A stretch of DNA of 64,000 bases from Phycisphaera sp. (GTDB lineage: Bacteria; Planctomycetota; Phycisphaerae; Phycisphaerales; Phycisphaeraceae). The notes under the pieces were generated by a model, which was not told where the DNA came from, did not search any database, and saw only the letters and a list, made by a program, of their open reading frames with translations. The stretch covers positions 114,486 through 178,485 of the forward strand of contig WGMF01000002.1 in NCBI GenBank assembly GCA_016125215.1. Direction: 5' to 3'. Both the position numbers and the translations under genes were made by a program. Position 1 is the first letter of the stretch; the number at the start of each line of letters is the position of its first letter. Shown piece after piece: positions 27,790 through 36,606 of the stretch.

Positions 27790-30423
27790 TTAGGGGGTTT
27801 CGATCTCGATCGAGCGGTAGACCGTGTTCTGCTGGGCGTCAAAAGCCCTGAGCGTGACCACGTGCCTCCCGCGCGAAAGGTCGGGAAGTGTAACCGAGAA
27901 AGCCTCGCTTGTCGAATCGAAGATCAAGTCGTCGGGGAGCACGGCTTTCCAGGGGTCTTTGCCGTCGACCATGTACTGGATTCGGCTGATGGGGGAGAGG
28001 GCGTCGGTGGTCCGGCCACGCAGCGTGCCGCCCTCCTTGGCCATAGCGGTGACGAGGCCCTCGAAGGCGGGGGGGGTGTTGTCGATCAGGACGGGGTCGC
28101 TGTCACGCGAGGTGGTCCGCGCCATGTCCGCGGGGTTATCGGGGGAGTCGGATGCGGTGACACGGACGCAATACCGGCCATCGGGCACACGCAGGGTCTG
28201 CCACTCGAAGGTGTTCTCAGCGATCTGGTCCTTGATGGGCAGCCAGACATTGGAGCCGGCGGCACGGTAGGCGAGCGTGTAGGTCAGCGTGTCGGTGTTG
28301 GGGTCGGCGGCTTCCCACTCGATGGTGCGGTTGGTGGGGCGGGGCTGGTCGTCGCCACCGGCTGCGCCCGCGGCGGCATTGGGCATGGGACGCGGCGCGG
28401 GGGCGTTGGGGTTGGCCGCGTCGGGCGCGAAGGGGTTGTTGACCTTGATCGCACTGACGGTCGGCTTGAGGTTGGGCACCACGTAAGCGGTGGCAATGCT
28501 GTCGACCACGGGCGTGGTGCTGGCGTTGCCCTTGAGGGTGAGTCGGTACTGGAGGAAACGAGCCGGCGGGCTGTCGAGGGTCAGCTCGATCGGCGCGGCG
28601 GGGGTGTAGTCGGCTGCGTGGTCGATGACGGCGGGTTGGGACCAGTCGCTCCACGGGCCTTTCTCGGGGTCTTCGACGTTGCCGGTGCGGGTGGCAACTT
28701 CGACGCTCGTGCCCTCGGGCACGTCGGCCACAACGTGGAAGACGCCCCACAGGCTCACCTGTGTCGCGTCGTGGACGCTGGAGGTGAACTCGCCCTCGTC
28801 AGCAAAGCCCGGCTCAAGCTCGTAGACCTGCGCCGGGTTGGCGGCACCGAGGAGCACGACGGGCTTGCCGTCCACCTGTTTGACCGTGATCACGGGGACC
28901 TGCTCGGGGTCGAGGTCGGCCAGGATGGTGGTCTCTTCCTTGGCGGTGTTGACGCGGAAGAGTTGGCCCTCATTGCCGGTGGCGACTAACAGGTTGTCAG
29001 GGTTGTTGGGGTCGGGGAGGATGCGCAGGATCATGACCGACTCACGGAAGACCTCACTGACAAAGCCCGAGGGCGTGATACGGTAGACGGCGTTGCCCTC
29101 CTTGGAGGCCTGATTGCCCGCGCCGGGTCGGCCGCCGGCGAGGTTGATGGATTGTCCCCTGCCCATGCGACCGCGTCTCCCGGGGGTCGGGGCCGGCCCC
29201 TGCATCGCGCCGCTCTTGCGCGCTTCGAGCAGGCGTTGGCGGATCACCTCACGCAGGCGGTCGCGCATCTCGGGTGTGACGGCGGGCTTGTCGGTGGACG
29301 GTTCGTCATCAAGGGCAATCGGCTCCGCGAGGCTCATCGAACCCGTCGTGCCGGTGGTCATCGACGATTCGACTTCAGGCTGCGGATGCTCGGTATCTTT
29401 CAATGTGTTAGTCGGCCCGGTTTGGTCTTGATCGGTCTGACCTTGATTGACCTGATCCTTTTGAGCATCTGGCGCATCGGGGTCTTTGGGCTGCGGCTTG
29501 GGCGGGACGTTGGGCACGTCGCCCGGTTCCTGCGGGACTTCGGGTTGTTCTTTGCCGACTTCGGCACCGCCCTCGGACGGTCGGCCTTCCTGCTCGGTCT
29601 TGGCTTCTTCCAATCGGCCCGGCTTGGCCTGGTCGGCGTCGGATGTGCCCGCGTAGACCGTGCCGTCGCCCTTGACAAAGAGCGCCGCAATCTCAGGCTC
29701 CGAGGCGTCGTAGAGCACAAAGGCGTCGGCCTTGGCGTCGTTCTCGCCCGCGTCGGGCCGGAGCGTGAAACGGTAGACCAGCCCATCGGTGTCTGTGCCG
29801 GCGTAGAGCCTGCCCGCATCGTCCATCCCCAGGCAAAGCAGGTTCGCCTGGGCCGTGTCGTAAAGCTCGGTGACCTGCGGATCATCGGCCTTGGTCAGGT
29901 CGACACTCAAGAGCTTGCCCTCGGTCCCCGTGGCAACATAGAGCACGTCGCCCTTGACGATGATGTCCCAGATGTAACGCACCCCCGGCAGTTCGACGAG
30001 TTGTTTGACGCCCTCATCGGTGAGCACGTCGATGTGCGACGGTTCACCCGAGACGGCAACAAGCAACCGGCCGGCCTTGTCCTGCCTGACGCAGAAAACC
30101 TGCCCGGCTTCGTAGGACTTGACCTCCTCGAACTTGTCACCGGTGAGTTTGAGCAGCTTGCCCTGCGGCCCCGCGGCGATGTAGACATCGTCACCCACTG
30201 GGGTCATGTCATAGATCACGCTCACGTCCTCGGGCACCTCGCCCAGTTCCTTTCCGCCGACCGAGAGCTTGATGTCGCCGAGGTTGGTGACGACGGTCTG
30301 ATGGGTCTTGCCGCCCTGGAAGTCGGCTTCGGTGGTCTGCGACCAGACGCCGGGGTGGACCGCCAGCGCTGGGCAGGCGATGAGCAGGACGGTCAGGAGC
30401 ACGAGGGGGGAGCGTCTAATCAT
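27790..30423 (-). CDS. large exported beta-propeller/Fn3-like protein, unknown function
   Basis: 877 residues with a signal peptide (MIRRSPLVLLTVLLIACPAL, cleavage near ALA). Residues ~60-270 contain repeated propeller-type blades (DDVYIAAGPQGKLLKLTG, GDVLYVATGTEGKLLSVDL, AGRLYAGTDTDGLVYRF). Residues ~270-420 are a low-complexity linker rich in Pro, Gln, Asp and Lys. A second propeller part follows (LLVATGNEGQLFRVN), then beta-sandwich domains resembling Fn3/Ig near 560-870 (DGRYCVRVTASDSPDNPADM, DLSRGRHVVTLRAFDAQ). No catalytic motif is seen. It lies 55 bases after the SpoIVB-like gene on the same strand, so the two are probably co-transcribed. A role in envelope structure or signalling is a guess. 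Confidence 0.72.
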   Translation of the reverse strand: MIRRSPLVLLTVLLIACPALAVHPGVWSQTTEADFQGGKTHQTVVTNLGDIKLSVGGKELGEVPEDVSVIYDMTPVGDDVYIAAGPQGKLLKLTGDKFEEVKSYEAGQVFCVRQDKAGRLLVAVSGEPSHIDVLTDEGVKQLVELPGVRYIWDIIVKGDVLYVATGTEGKLLSVDLTKADDPQVTELYDTAQANLLCLGMDDAGRLYAGTDTDGLVYRFTLRPDAGENDAKADAFVLYDASEPEIAALFVKGDGTVYAGTSDADQAKPGRLEEAKTEQEGRPSEGGAEVGKEQPEVPQEPGDVPNVPPKPQPKDPDAPDAQKDQVNQGQTDQDQTGPTNTLKDTEHPQPEVESSMTTGTTGSMSLAEPIALDDEPSTDKPAVTPEMRDRLREVIRQRLLEARKSGAMQGPAPTPGRRGRMGRGQSINLAGGRPGAGNQASKEGNAVYRITPSGFVSEVFRESVMILRILPDPNNPDNLLVATGNEGQLFRVNTAKEETTILADLDPEQVPVITVKQVDGKPVVLLGAANPAQVYELEPGFADEGEFTSSVHDATQVSLWGVFHVVADVPEGTSVEVATRTGNVEDPEKGPWSDWSQPAVIDHAADYTPAAPIELTLDSPPARFLQYRLTLKGNASTTPVVDSIATAYVVPNLKPTVSAIKVNNPFAPDAANPNAPAPRPMPNAAAGAAGGDDQPRPTNRTIEWEAADPNTDTLTYTLAYRAAGSNVWLPIKDQIAENTFEWQTLRVPDGRYCVRVTASDSPDNPADMARTTSRDSDPVLIDNTPPAFEGLVTAMAKEGGTLRGRTTDALSPISRIQYMVDGKDPWKAVLPDDLIFDSTSEAFSVTLPDLSRGRHVVTLRAFDAQQNTVYRSIEIETP

Positions 30424-30478
30424 GTGTCAATATCCGTCAGAGCGTGTTGGTAAGGGTTTTCGAAAGGGGGTGATCGTC

Positions 30479-32512
30479 TTACTCACCGGCCGCGGCGCCC
30501 GCCGACTGGAAACTGGGCTTGACCGTCACATTGAAAGTCACCGCGCCCTCCATGACCTGGTCCATAGGCTCGATCACCTTGACGTAGCTTGAGAAGGGCG
30601 TGGCCTGCGGGCTGGTCGGGGATTGGACCATCGCCCGCTTGCTCGAGGGCAGCATCGGCAGCTCCTGCCGGCCCACCGCGACACCCTGTTCGGGCAGTTC
30701 CAGCAGCGCGTACATCGCCTGCGGGTTGATCGCGTCGAGCATTTTCATGGTGTCCATCAGGTCATTGAGCGAGGTGATCTGCATCAGGTGCGGGCGGGAG
30801 TAGAAGATCATCTGCTCGTAGGTCATCGCGTCGCAGATGGTCAGGTTGTACTGGCCCTCGGGCAGGCTCTGGGGGATGGGCACCTTGATGCGGCGGGTGG
30901 TGATGTCTTTACCGTAGGGTTGATAGCGCACAACCACGTCGAGTTCCTGCCCCGGCGCAACCTCGGACCGCATCAGCCGGCCGTCGAGGATCGTCGCACT
31001 ACGGATGCCCGGCTCGACCTCGACCGTGGCTTTCATCGAGGTCAAACGCGACGGTTCGTAGGGGTTCATCACCATCGCCCCCACTCGTGAAGCGATCGCC
31101 ATGAACACGTCACGCATCGACCCCCCGGGCACCACGGTGTTGATCGTGATCTCGCGGTTGTCCACGAACTTCATCTGGGCGTGCAGCGTGAGCGTGCTTA
31201 GCTCGGGCGTCGACTGCCTGGCTTCCAGACACCGGGCAGGCAGCATGCCCGCGATAGCCGGCGAGAGGTTGCGGTTGTGGACCGCCTGGAAGTGGTAGTC
31301 CATCGGGTCGCTGTTGGGGTATTTGATCGTGACATCGACCGGCGCACTCTGGAACAGGCCGTCGGATCGGCCGACGATGCCCGAATTTTCATCACGCACC
31401 ACCGCGCCACGGATGACGCCCGAACCGGCAAGCTTGAAGCTGATGTCGAACTGCGGCATGACGGTGTGGACAAATCCGCCGGCCATCGGCACAGCGGTAT
31501 CGCCCTCGCCGAACATCGCGTGCCCGAACGCCAGCACGCGCCCATCGGGGAGCACCGCGGTCGTGGTGCCCACGGCACTGAGGTCCATGTCGCCAAAGGC
31601 CAGCGGGATCGCCAGGACGCTGCCGGGTTCGATGGGGGTGTTCTTCACGTCCCACTCCTCCGGGGGTTTGCCGGCCATCGTCCCCATCGGGCCGGCCATC
31701 GCGGTGAAACCCAGCCTGTTCAGCCACGGCTGCGTAAGCGTGGCCAGCTCTTGCGAGCCGACCTGGATCGGCAGCATCATCGACCGCACACTCCCGCTCA
31801 TCCCCTCGGGCCCGTGCGGGGTGGGATCGGCGGTGGGTTGCGTCGAGTTGAACGAGGGGAACAGGCGGGCGATGGCCCTGGTCTGCGCTATGATGACGGG
31901 TGAGACCCTGGCCGCCTCGCCGCCGGCGATCAGGTCGCGGTAAAACTCGTTTGCGGTGACGCAGCGCTTGGCCGAGGCCTGCTGGAGGATTTTTTCCGGG
32001 TCACCCGTTGCGCGGTCAGCCACGCTAATCATCTGTTCGATGGGCTGGACGCCGACGTAACAGTCGCGGGTCATGCCGAAGCCGAATGCAAAGGCCCCAA
32101 GCATCTTCCCGCCCTTGCCCAGTTCATGCGGTTCGTTGTCGGACCACAGGTAGATCGGCGAACCGCTCATGCCCTGCACCGGGCCGGAGTGTTGCATACG
32201 CTCATCGGGGCAACGGACCCACACCACGCTCAGCCCCGGGGCAAACCCGTGCTCGACACTGACGACCTCGACCGCGAACGGTTCGATCTTCACGCCGTGG
32301 AAGACCGACATGCCGTAGCCCTTCATGCCCACGCGCACGTCGGCGACCTTGATGTAGTCGAAGTGATCCGGGGCCTTGATGCCCACCGGGCTTTTGGCCT
32401 GGGCGACGGGCTGGGCCGGTGCCCCTTGGGCAAACACAAAACAGGGCAGCCACAGCAGCGCCGCAATGGCCGCCGCCGTCCGGGTCAGGCACGTGGTTGG
32501 AGAGTCAGGCAT
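30479..32512 (-). CDS. SpoIVB-like (S55) exported serine peptidase homologue
   Basis: 677 residues from the ATG at 32512, which starts a signal peptide (MPDSPTTCLTRTAAAIAALL, cleavage near VFAQG). Residues ~75-170 match the S55 pattern: VSVEHGFAPGL (possible catalytic His), GMSGSPIYL (Ser near 115) and GAFAFGFGMTRDC. SpoIVB peptidases cleave regulators during sporulation; planctomycetes carry longer relatives of unknown role. The rest is beta-rich with no clear family. A PDZ domain is not evident. It is divergent from rnc and upstream of the beta-propeller gene. Confidence 0.75.
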   Translation of the reverse strand: MPDSPTTCLTRTAAAIAALLWLPCFVFAQGAPAQPVAQAKSPVGIKAPDHFDYIKVADVRVGMKGYGMSVFHGVKIEPFAVEVVSVEHGFAPGLSVVWVRCPDERMQHSGPVQGMSGSPIYLWSDNEPHELGKGGKMLGAFAFGFGMTRDCYVGVQPIEQMISVADRATGDPEKILQQASAKRCVTANEFYRDLIAGGEAARVSPVIIAQTRAIARLFPSFNSTQPTADPTPHGPEGMSGSVRSMMLPIQVGSQELATLTQPWLNRLGFTAMAGPMGTMAGKPPEEWDVKNTPIEPGSVLAIPLAFGDMDLSAVGTTTAVLPDGRVLAFGHAMFGEGDTAVPMAGGFVHTVMPQFDISFKLAGSGVIRGAVVRDENSGIVGRSDGLFQSAPVDVTIKYPNSDPMDYHFQAVHNRNLSPAIAGMLPARCLEARQSTPELSTLTLHAQMKFVDNREITINTVVPGGSMRDVFMAIASRVGAMVMNPYEPSRLTSMKATVEVEPGIRSATILDGRLMRSEVAPGQELDVVVRYQPYGKDITTRRIKVPIPQSLPEGQYNLTICDAMTYEQMIFYSRPHLMQITSLNDLMDTMKMLDAINPQAMYALLELPEQGVAVGRQELPMLPSSKRAMVQSPTSPQATPFSSYVKVIEPMDQVMEGAVTFNVTVKPSFQSAGAAAGE

Positions 32513-32542
32513 GGGATAAAAGAGTAGGAGCAAAAACAATCA

Positions 32543-32571
32543 TTGACAAGGCGGAGCCTGGCCTTGATACT
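32543..32571 (+). promoter_or_regulatory. rnc promoter
   Basis: TTGACA (32543-32548), 17-base spacer, GATACT (32566-32571), about 60 bases before the rnc ATG. Confidence 0.75.
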
Positions 32572-32639
32572 TGTTAGCAAGATCATACGTCAAGTTCGAT
32601 GTTTCGGTTCAATGTGTTTGACACGGGAAGTCACGCTGA

Positions 32640-33401
32640 ATGATCGAACAAGCTCAGAAGGTGATCGGATACACCTTCCGTGACGGGGGATTGCTCACCG
32701 AGGCCCTGACCCATGCGTCCAGCGTCGGCCAGCGCCTCGAGAGCAACGAACGGATGGAGTTCCTCGGAGACGCGATCCTCGGATTCGTCGTCTGTGAATA
32801 CCTCTTTGCCCACAACCGTGAACTGCTCGAGGGGGAGATGACCAAGATCAAGAGCGCGGTCGTCTCACGCCGGGTCTGTGCCCAGATCAGCAAGAGCCTG
32901 GACCTCGGGCCGCTGCTGTCGGTGGGCAAGGGGATGAACAACCGACCGTCGCTGCCGGGGAGCATTTTGGCCGCCGCGTTCGAGTCGATCATTGCCGCCA
33001 TCTATCTCGACGGGGGCATGGAGCCTGCCCGCGAGTTCATCCTCAAACAGATCACCCCCCACATTGTCCAGACCACCGCCTGCTCGCACCAGCAGAACTT
33101 CAAGAGCCTGCTCCAGCAGCACGCCCAGCGCCACCTGCCCAATCACCCGCAGTACGTGGTGCTCGACGAGAAAGGCCCCGACCACCACAAGGCCTTCGAG
33201 GTCTGCGTCGAGCTTGAGGGTAGAAGGTTTACCTCGAGCTGGGCCAACTCGAAGAAAGAGGCCGAGCAACGCGCGGCGCTCGAGGCGCTCCTGGCGATGG
33301 GCCTGGTCACACGCGACGAAGAGGGCGAGGTGCGGATCGTGGAGGAGCACAGGGAGGCAACGGATTCATCATCCAGTGCCGAAGAGATGGCGGGGAATTG
33401 A
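32640..33401 (+). CDS. rnc: ribonuclease III
   Basis: 253 residues. It cleaves double-stranded RNA in rRNA and mRNA processing. The RNase III signature NERMEFLGDAILG is near residue 37, and the second metal-site region SILAAAFESIIAAIYLDGG is near 105-125. The dsRNA-binding domain covers ~155-225 (NFKSLLQQHAQRHLPNHPQY, SSWANSKKEAEQRAALEAL). A short acidic/Ser tail follows. The strong promoter is at 32543. It is convergent with tyrS. Confidence 0.96.
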   Translation: MIEQAQKVIGYTFRDGGLLTEALTHASSVGQRLESNERMEFLGDAILGFVVCEYLFAHNRELLEGEMTKIKSAVVSRRVCAQISKSLDLGPLLSVGKGMNNRPSLPGSILAAAFESIIAAIYLDGGMEPAREFILKQITPHIVQTTACSHQQNFKSLLQQHAQRHLPNHPQYVVLDEKGPDHHKAFEVCVELEGRRFTSSWANSKKEAEQRAALEALLAMGLVTRDEEGEVRIVEEHREATDSSSSAEEMAGN

Positions 33402-33453
33402 AAAGTTGTGCCGCAGGTGGCTAGCCCGTCAGTGCGACAAACGTACGGATTTT

Positions 33454-33476
33454 CACTGGCGGACAAGCCGCCAGTG
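33454..33476. repeat. dispersed hairpin CACTGGCGG-ACAAG-CCGCCAGTG
   Basis: A perfect 9-bp stem between convergent rnc and tyrS, followed by GCACAC. A relative with stem CACATGGCG/CGCCATGTG followed by GCACCC is at 44490-44520. It has no T-tract, so it is more likely a repeat than a classical terminator. Confidence 0.6.
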
Positions 33477-33519
33477 GCACACGACGTGGCACACGAAATA
33501 GATCGCTTGATAAACCGCC

Positions 33520-34743
33520 TTACCGAGTCACCTTGCACACCCGGCGTTTGCCGACGCGCAAAACCTTTTCGCCTTCGATGGTCAGCATCGTCTTGGGGTC
33601 GGTGATCTTTTCATCGTCGAGCGACACCGCGCCTTGTTGCACGAGCCTTCGCGCTTCGGTGTTGCTTGGGGCGAAGCCGACTTCGACGATCAGTGACAGC
33701 ACGCCGATGGGGGACGTGCTGACACGCTTGACCTCGATGTCCGTGGGCAGTTGTCCCTCGGCAAAACGCCTGCGGAACTCTTCGCTGGCCTCACGCGCGG
33801 CGTGCGAAGAATGAAACGCCTCGACAATCGCCTGGCCCAGCACGTCCTTGGCATCACGCGGGTGCGTCTGGTTTGAATCGATCAGGCTCACGATTCTTTC
33901 CGGGGGCAGGTCGGTGAGCAATTCAAAGTAGTTCTTCATCAGGGCATCTGGGATCGACATGACCTTGCCGAACATCTCGTTGGGCGGGTCGGTGAGGGCG
34001 ACGTAGTTGCCTTTGCTCTTACTCATCTTCTCCGTGCCGTCGAGCCCGACGAGGATGGGCATGACCATGACGACCTGCTTCTCCATGCCCTGTTTGTCCA
34101 TGAGTTGTCGGCCCATGAGGTTGTTGAAGGTCTGGTCGGTCCCGCCGAGTTCGACGTCGGCCTCGATCACGACCGAGTCGTACGGCTGCGTGAGCGGGTA
34201 CATGAACTCGCTGACCATGATCTCGGTGCCGGCGGTCATGCGGTTCTTGAAGTTTTCACGGTGGAGCATCTGTTGCACGGTGACCTGGCCGGTGAGGCGC
34301 AGCACGTCGGCAAACGAAAGTTTGGCAAGCCACTCGCTGTTGTGGCGGACTTCGATCTTGCCGGGTGTCGTATCTAAAATTTTGCCAGCCTGATCTAGAT
34401 AAGTCTGGGCGTTGGCCTTGATGGTCACATCGTCGAGGACGGGGCGTGTGGAATCGCGGCCGGTGGGGTCGCCGATCTTGGCGGTGTAGTCGCCGATGAT
34501 GAGCACCGCGGTGTGACCGAGGTCCTGGAACTGGCGCATCTTGCGGAGGACGACGCTGTGGCCGAGGTGGATGTCGGGCGCGGTGGGGTCCATACCGAGC
34601 TTGATACGCAGCGGTTTTCCGCCCCCGGAAGTGGAGGCGCTCTTCTTGAGCTTGGCGGCCAGTTCCTCTTTGGCGTAAACGCCCTCGACGCCGCGCAGGA
34701 GGATTTCGAGTTGGGTATCGAGGTTCGTGGACATGGCGGACAT
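33520..34743 (-). CDS. tyrS: tyrosyl-tRNA synthetase
   Basis: 407 residues (a second ATG at 34734 would drop three). It charges tRNA-Tyr. Class I features are DIHLGHSVVLRKM (HIGH motif), IGDYTAKIGDPTGR, ELGGTDQTFNN (tyrosine/tRNA recognition) and KMSKSKGNY. The C-terminal S4 RNA-binding domain is EVGFAPSNTEARRLVQQGAV. The DPTAPDIHLGH spacing marks the TyrZ-like subgroup. It is convergent with rnc and divergent from tRNA-Asp. Confidence 0.96.
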   Translation of the reverse strand: MSAMSTNLDTQLEILLRGVEGVYAKEELAAKLKKSASTSGGGKPLRIKLGMDPTAPDIHLGHSVVLRKMRQFQDLGHTAVLIIGDYTAKIGDPTGRDSTRPVLDDVTIKANAQTYLDQAGKILDTTPGKIEVRHNSEWLAKLSFADVLRLTGQVTVQQMLHRENFKNRMTAGTEIMVSEFMYPLTQPYDSVVIEADVELGGTDQTFNNLMGRQLMDKQGMEKQVVMVMPILVGLDGTEKMSKSKGNYVALTDPPNEMFGKVMSIPDALMKNYFELLTDLPPERIVSLIDSNQTHPRDAKDVLGQAIVEAFHSSHAAREASEEFRRRFAEGQLPTDIEVKRVSTSPIGVLSLIVEVGFAPSNTEARRLVQQGAVSLDDEKITDPKTMLTIEGEKVLRVGKRRVCKVTR

Positions 34744-34795
34744 GATAAAGAATGGCGGCCCCGCCCGCCGGGTGTCCTCACGATCCGGTAGGCGT

Positions 34796-34823
34796 TTGAC
34801 AGTTTCACGGTGTGGGATAAAGT
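34796..34823 (+). promoter_or_regulatory. tRNA-Asp promoter
   Basis: TTGACA (34796-34801), 16-base spacer, TAAAGT (34818-34823), about 95 bases before the tRNA. Confidence 0.65.
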
Positions 34824-34919
34824 GGTGCGTCTGGAACGGGGTTGGCTAAAACCCTCTCCGTCCCAGCCCGGCCCCCGGAAGGTGGTGACGTTCAACGTCG
34901 CCGCCCCGACAGGCCAGCC

Positions 34920-34993
34920 GGGGGTGTAGCTCAATTGGTTAGAGCACCGGACTGTCGATCCGGAGGTTGCGGGTTCGAGCCCCGTCACCCTCG
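34920..34993 (+). tRNA. tRNA-Asp (GTC)
   Basis: Cloverleaf with acceptor GGGGGTG/CACCCTC (one G-U pair), D arm AGCTCAATTGGTTAGAGC, anticodon stem CCGGA/TCCGG with loop CTGTCGA (anticodon GTC), T arm GCGGGTTCGAGCCCCGT, and discriminator G. CCA is not encoded. Confidence 0.95.
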
Positions 34994-35005
34994 TTGAAAA
35001 ATCAA

Positions 35006-35036
35006 ACCGCACCGTCACGCACGGCGCGGTTTTTTT
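35006..35036 (+). terminator. rho-independent terminator of tRNA-Asp
   Basis: ACCGCACCGT (35006-35015), loop CACGC, ACGGCGCGGT (35021-35030, one mismatch), then TTTTTT. Confidence 0.88.
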
Positions 35037-35115
35037 ATGTGCATGCCGTGATTAGCGCAACATGCAAGGTTGGCAACAAGGCGGCCTGCGCTGGATTCAC
35101 ACAGATCACCGGGCG

Positions 35116-36558
35116 TCAATGGGGCAGGTAGACATCGAACCACTTGACCTCCGCGGGGCTGAGTGGGCCGACCGGGACGCCGGGGTTTTTGAGTGGATGT
35201 GCCCAGGTCTTGAGTGATGCCCGCAACTCGGCTGCGATCTCGGGGTGTTCGTGGATGAGGTTTTTGTGTTCCTGCTCCGGGCTGGTGAGGTCGAAGAGGT
35301 ATTGGAGGTCCGCACCGGCCTGGAGGTATTTCCACTGGCCTTTGCGCACCGCGGTCTGTTGCCAGAAACGCCAGTAAAGCGTCTCGTGCGGGGGCAGGGT
35401 GTTTTCGCCCTTGAGGTAAGGCAGGATGTTGACGCCGTCAAGCTCAGCGGGCTTATCGAGGCCCGCCAGCGCGACGGCTGTTGCGCCGACATCGAGCGAG
35501 ATCACCGGTTGGTCATACGTCTTGCCCGCGGGGATCGTGCCCGGCCAGGTGACAAAGAAGGGCACACGGATGCCGCCCTCTGTGAGCATGCCCTTCTCGC
35601 CCACAAGCGGGTCGTTGCGTGAGCCGTCCCACCCCGGGCCGACGCCCGGCTCGTCTTTCATGTCGATCTTCAGTGGTGCGCCGTTATCGCTGATGAAGAA
35701 GATGAGGGTGTTGTCGGTCAGCCCATGTTGTCGAAGGGAATCTCGCAACCGCCCGACACCCTCGTCAATCGCGGCGATCATGGCCAGAGCCAGCCGCCTG
35801 CGGCGCGGCATGTTTTCGGGGAAACGCTGGAGGTATTTGTCCGTGGCGTCGAGGGGGACGTGCGGTGCGAAATATGCGAGGTAGAGGAAGAAGGGCTTGT
35901 CCGCGTGCCGGTCGATGAACGCCAGGGCCGCGTCGGTCTGTGTGTCGAGGCGGTAGCCGGGCGTCTTGATGTTTTTCGGCGGTGAAACATCCTTGCCGTC
36001 GAGATTGTAGCTGGCCAGGTATTGATTGATGTACCCGCAGAACATCTCGTTGAAGCCGCGCTTGTCGGGCAAGTAGGGCCGGGCGAGTTTGCCGGGGATC
36101 GAAGGTTTCTCACCGGGTTTGACCTCGGGCATGTGTTCACGGACCCATTCGGTTTCCTGCCAGTTGGGTTCGAGGTGCCACTTGCCGACCTGCCCTGTGA
36201 CGTAGCCCGCTTCGCCAAGTCGCTGCGGGATCGTGGTGACCTCCAGGGGCAGGGGGATACCGCCGTTGTGGTCGACACCAAACCGCTGTTGATAACAACC
36301 TGTAAGGATACCCGCTCTCGACGGGATGCACTGCGGCGCGGTGACATAGCCGTTCGTGCAGCGCACGCCGTCGGCCGCGAGACGGTCGAGGTTGGGCGTC
36401 TTGAGGTCGTCGAGCACACCCTGGCACGCCACGTCCGCGTAGCCCTGGTCATCGGTGAAGATGACGATGATGTTCGGCTTGCCCGCGGCCATGGCGGGAG
36501 AGATCACCCACAAGAGTACGGTGAGGGCGACCATGCACAGCGAGAAACGACCGTACAT
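35116..36558 (-). CDS. secreted sulfatase (formylglycine-dependent)
   Basis: 480 residues from the ATG at 36558, chosen because GGAG lies exactly 6 bases upstream; an earlier ATG at 36570 is possible. Signal peptide MYGRFSLCMVALTVLLWVIS is followed by AMA. The core begins KPNIIVIFTDDQGYAD (metal-binding Asp pair) and has QCIPSRAGILTG, the CxPSR motif whose Cys becomes formylglycine, then GKWHLE and ISDNGAP. It should hydrolyse sulfate esters of a carbohydrate outside the cytoplasm. The maturase (FGE or anSME) is not in this window. It is first gene rightward of an unknown secreted gene (36607) on the same strand, so together they form a likely two-gene unit. Confidence 0.93.
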   Translation of the reverse strand: MYGRFSLCMVALTVLLWVISPAMAAGKPNIIVIFTDDQGYADVACQGVLDDLKTPNLDRLAADGVRCTNGYVTAPQCIPSRAGILTGCYQQRFGVDHNGGIPLPLEVTTIPQRLGEAGYVTGQVGKWHLEPNWQETEWVREHMPEVKPGEKPSIPGKLARPYLPDKRGFNEMFCGYINQYLASYNLDGKDVSPPKNIKTPGYRLDTQTDAALAFIDRHADKPFFLYLAYFAPHVPLDATDKYLQRFPENMPRRRRLALAMIAAIDEGVGRLRDSLRQHGLTDNTLIFFISDNGAPLKIDMKDEPGVGPGWDGSRNDPLVGEKGMLTEGGIRVPFFVTWPGTIPAGKTYDQPVISLDVGATAVALAGLDKPAELDGVNILPYLKGENTLPPHETLYWRFWQQTAVRKGQWKYLQAGADLQYLFDLTSPEQEHKNLIHEHPEIAAELRASLKTWAHPLKNPGVPVGPLSPAEVKWFDVYLPH

Positions 36559-36606
36559 GTGAGACTCCATTGCGTACGTGCGGGCTCGGGTCGCGGAGCG
36601 GGTTTA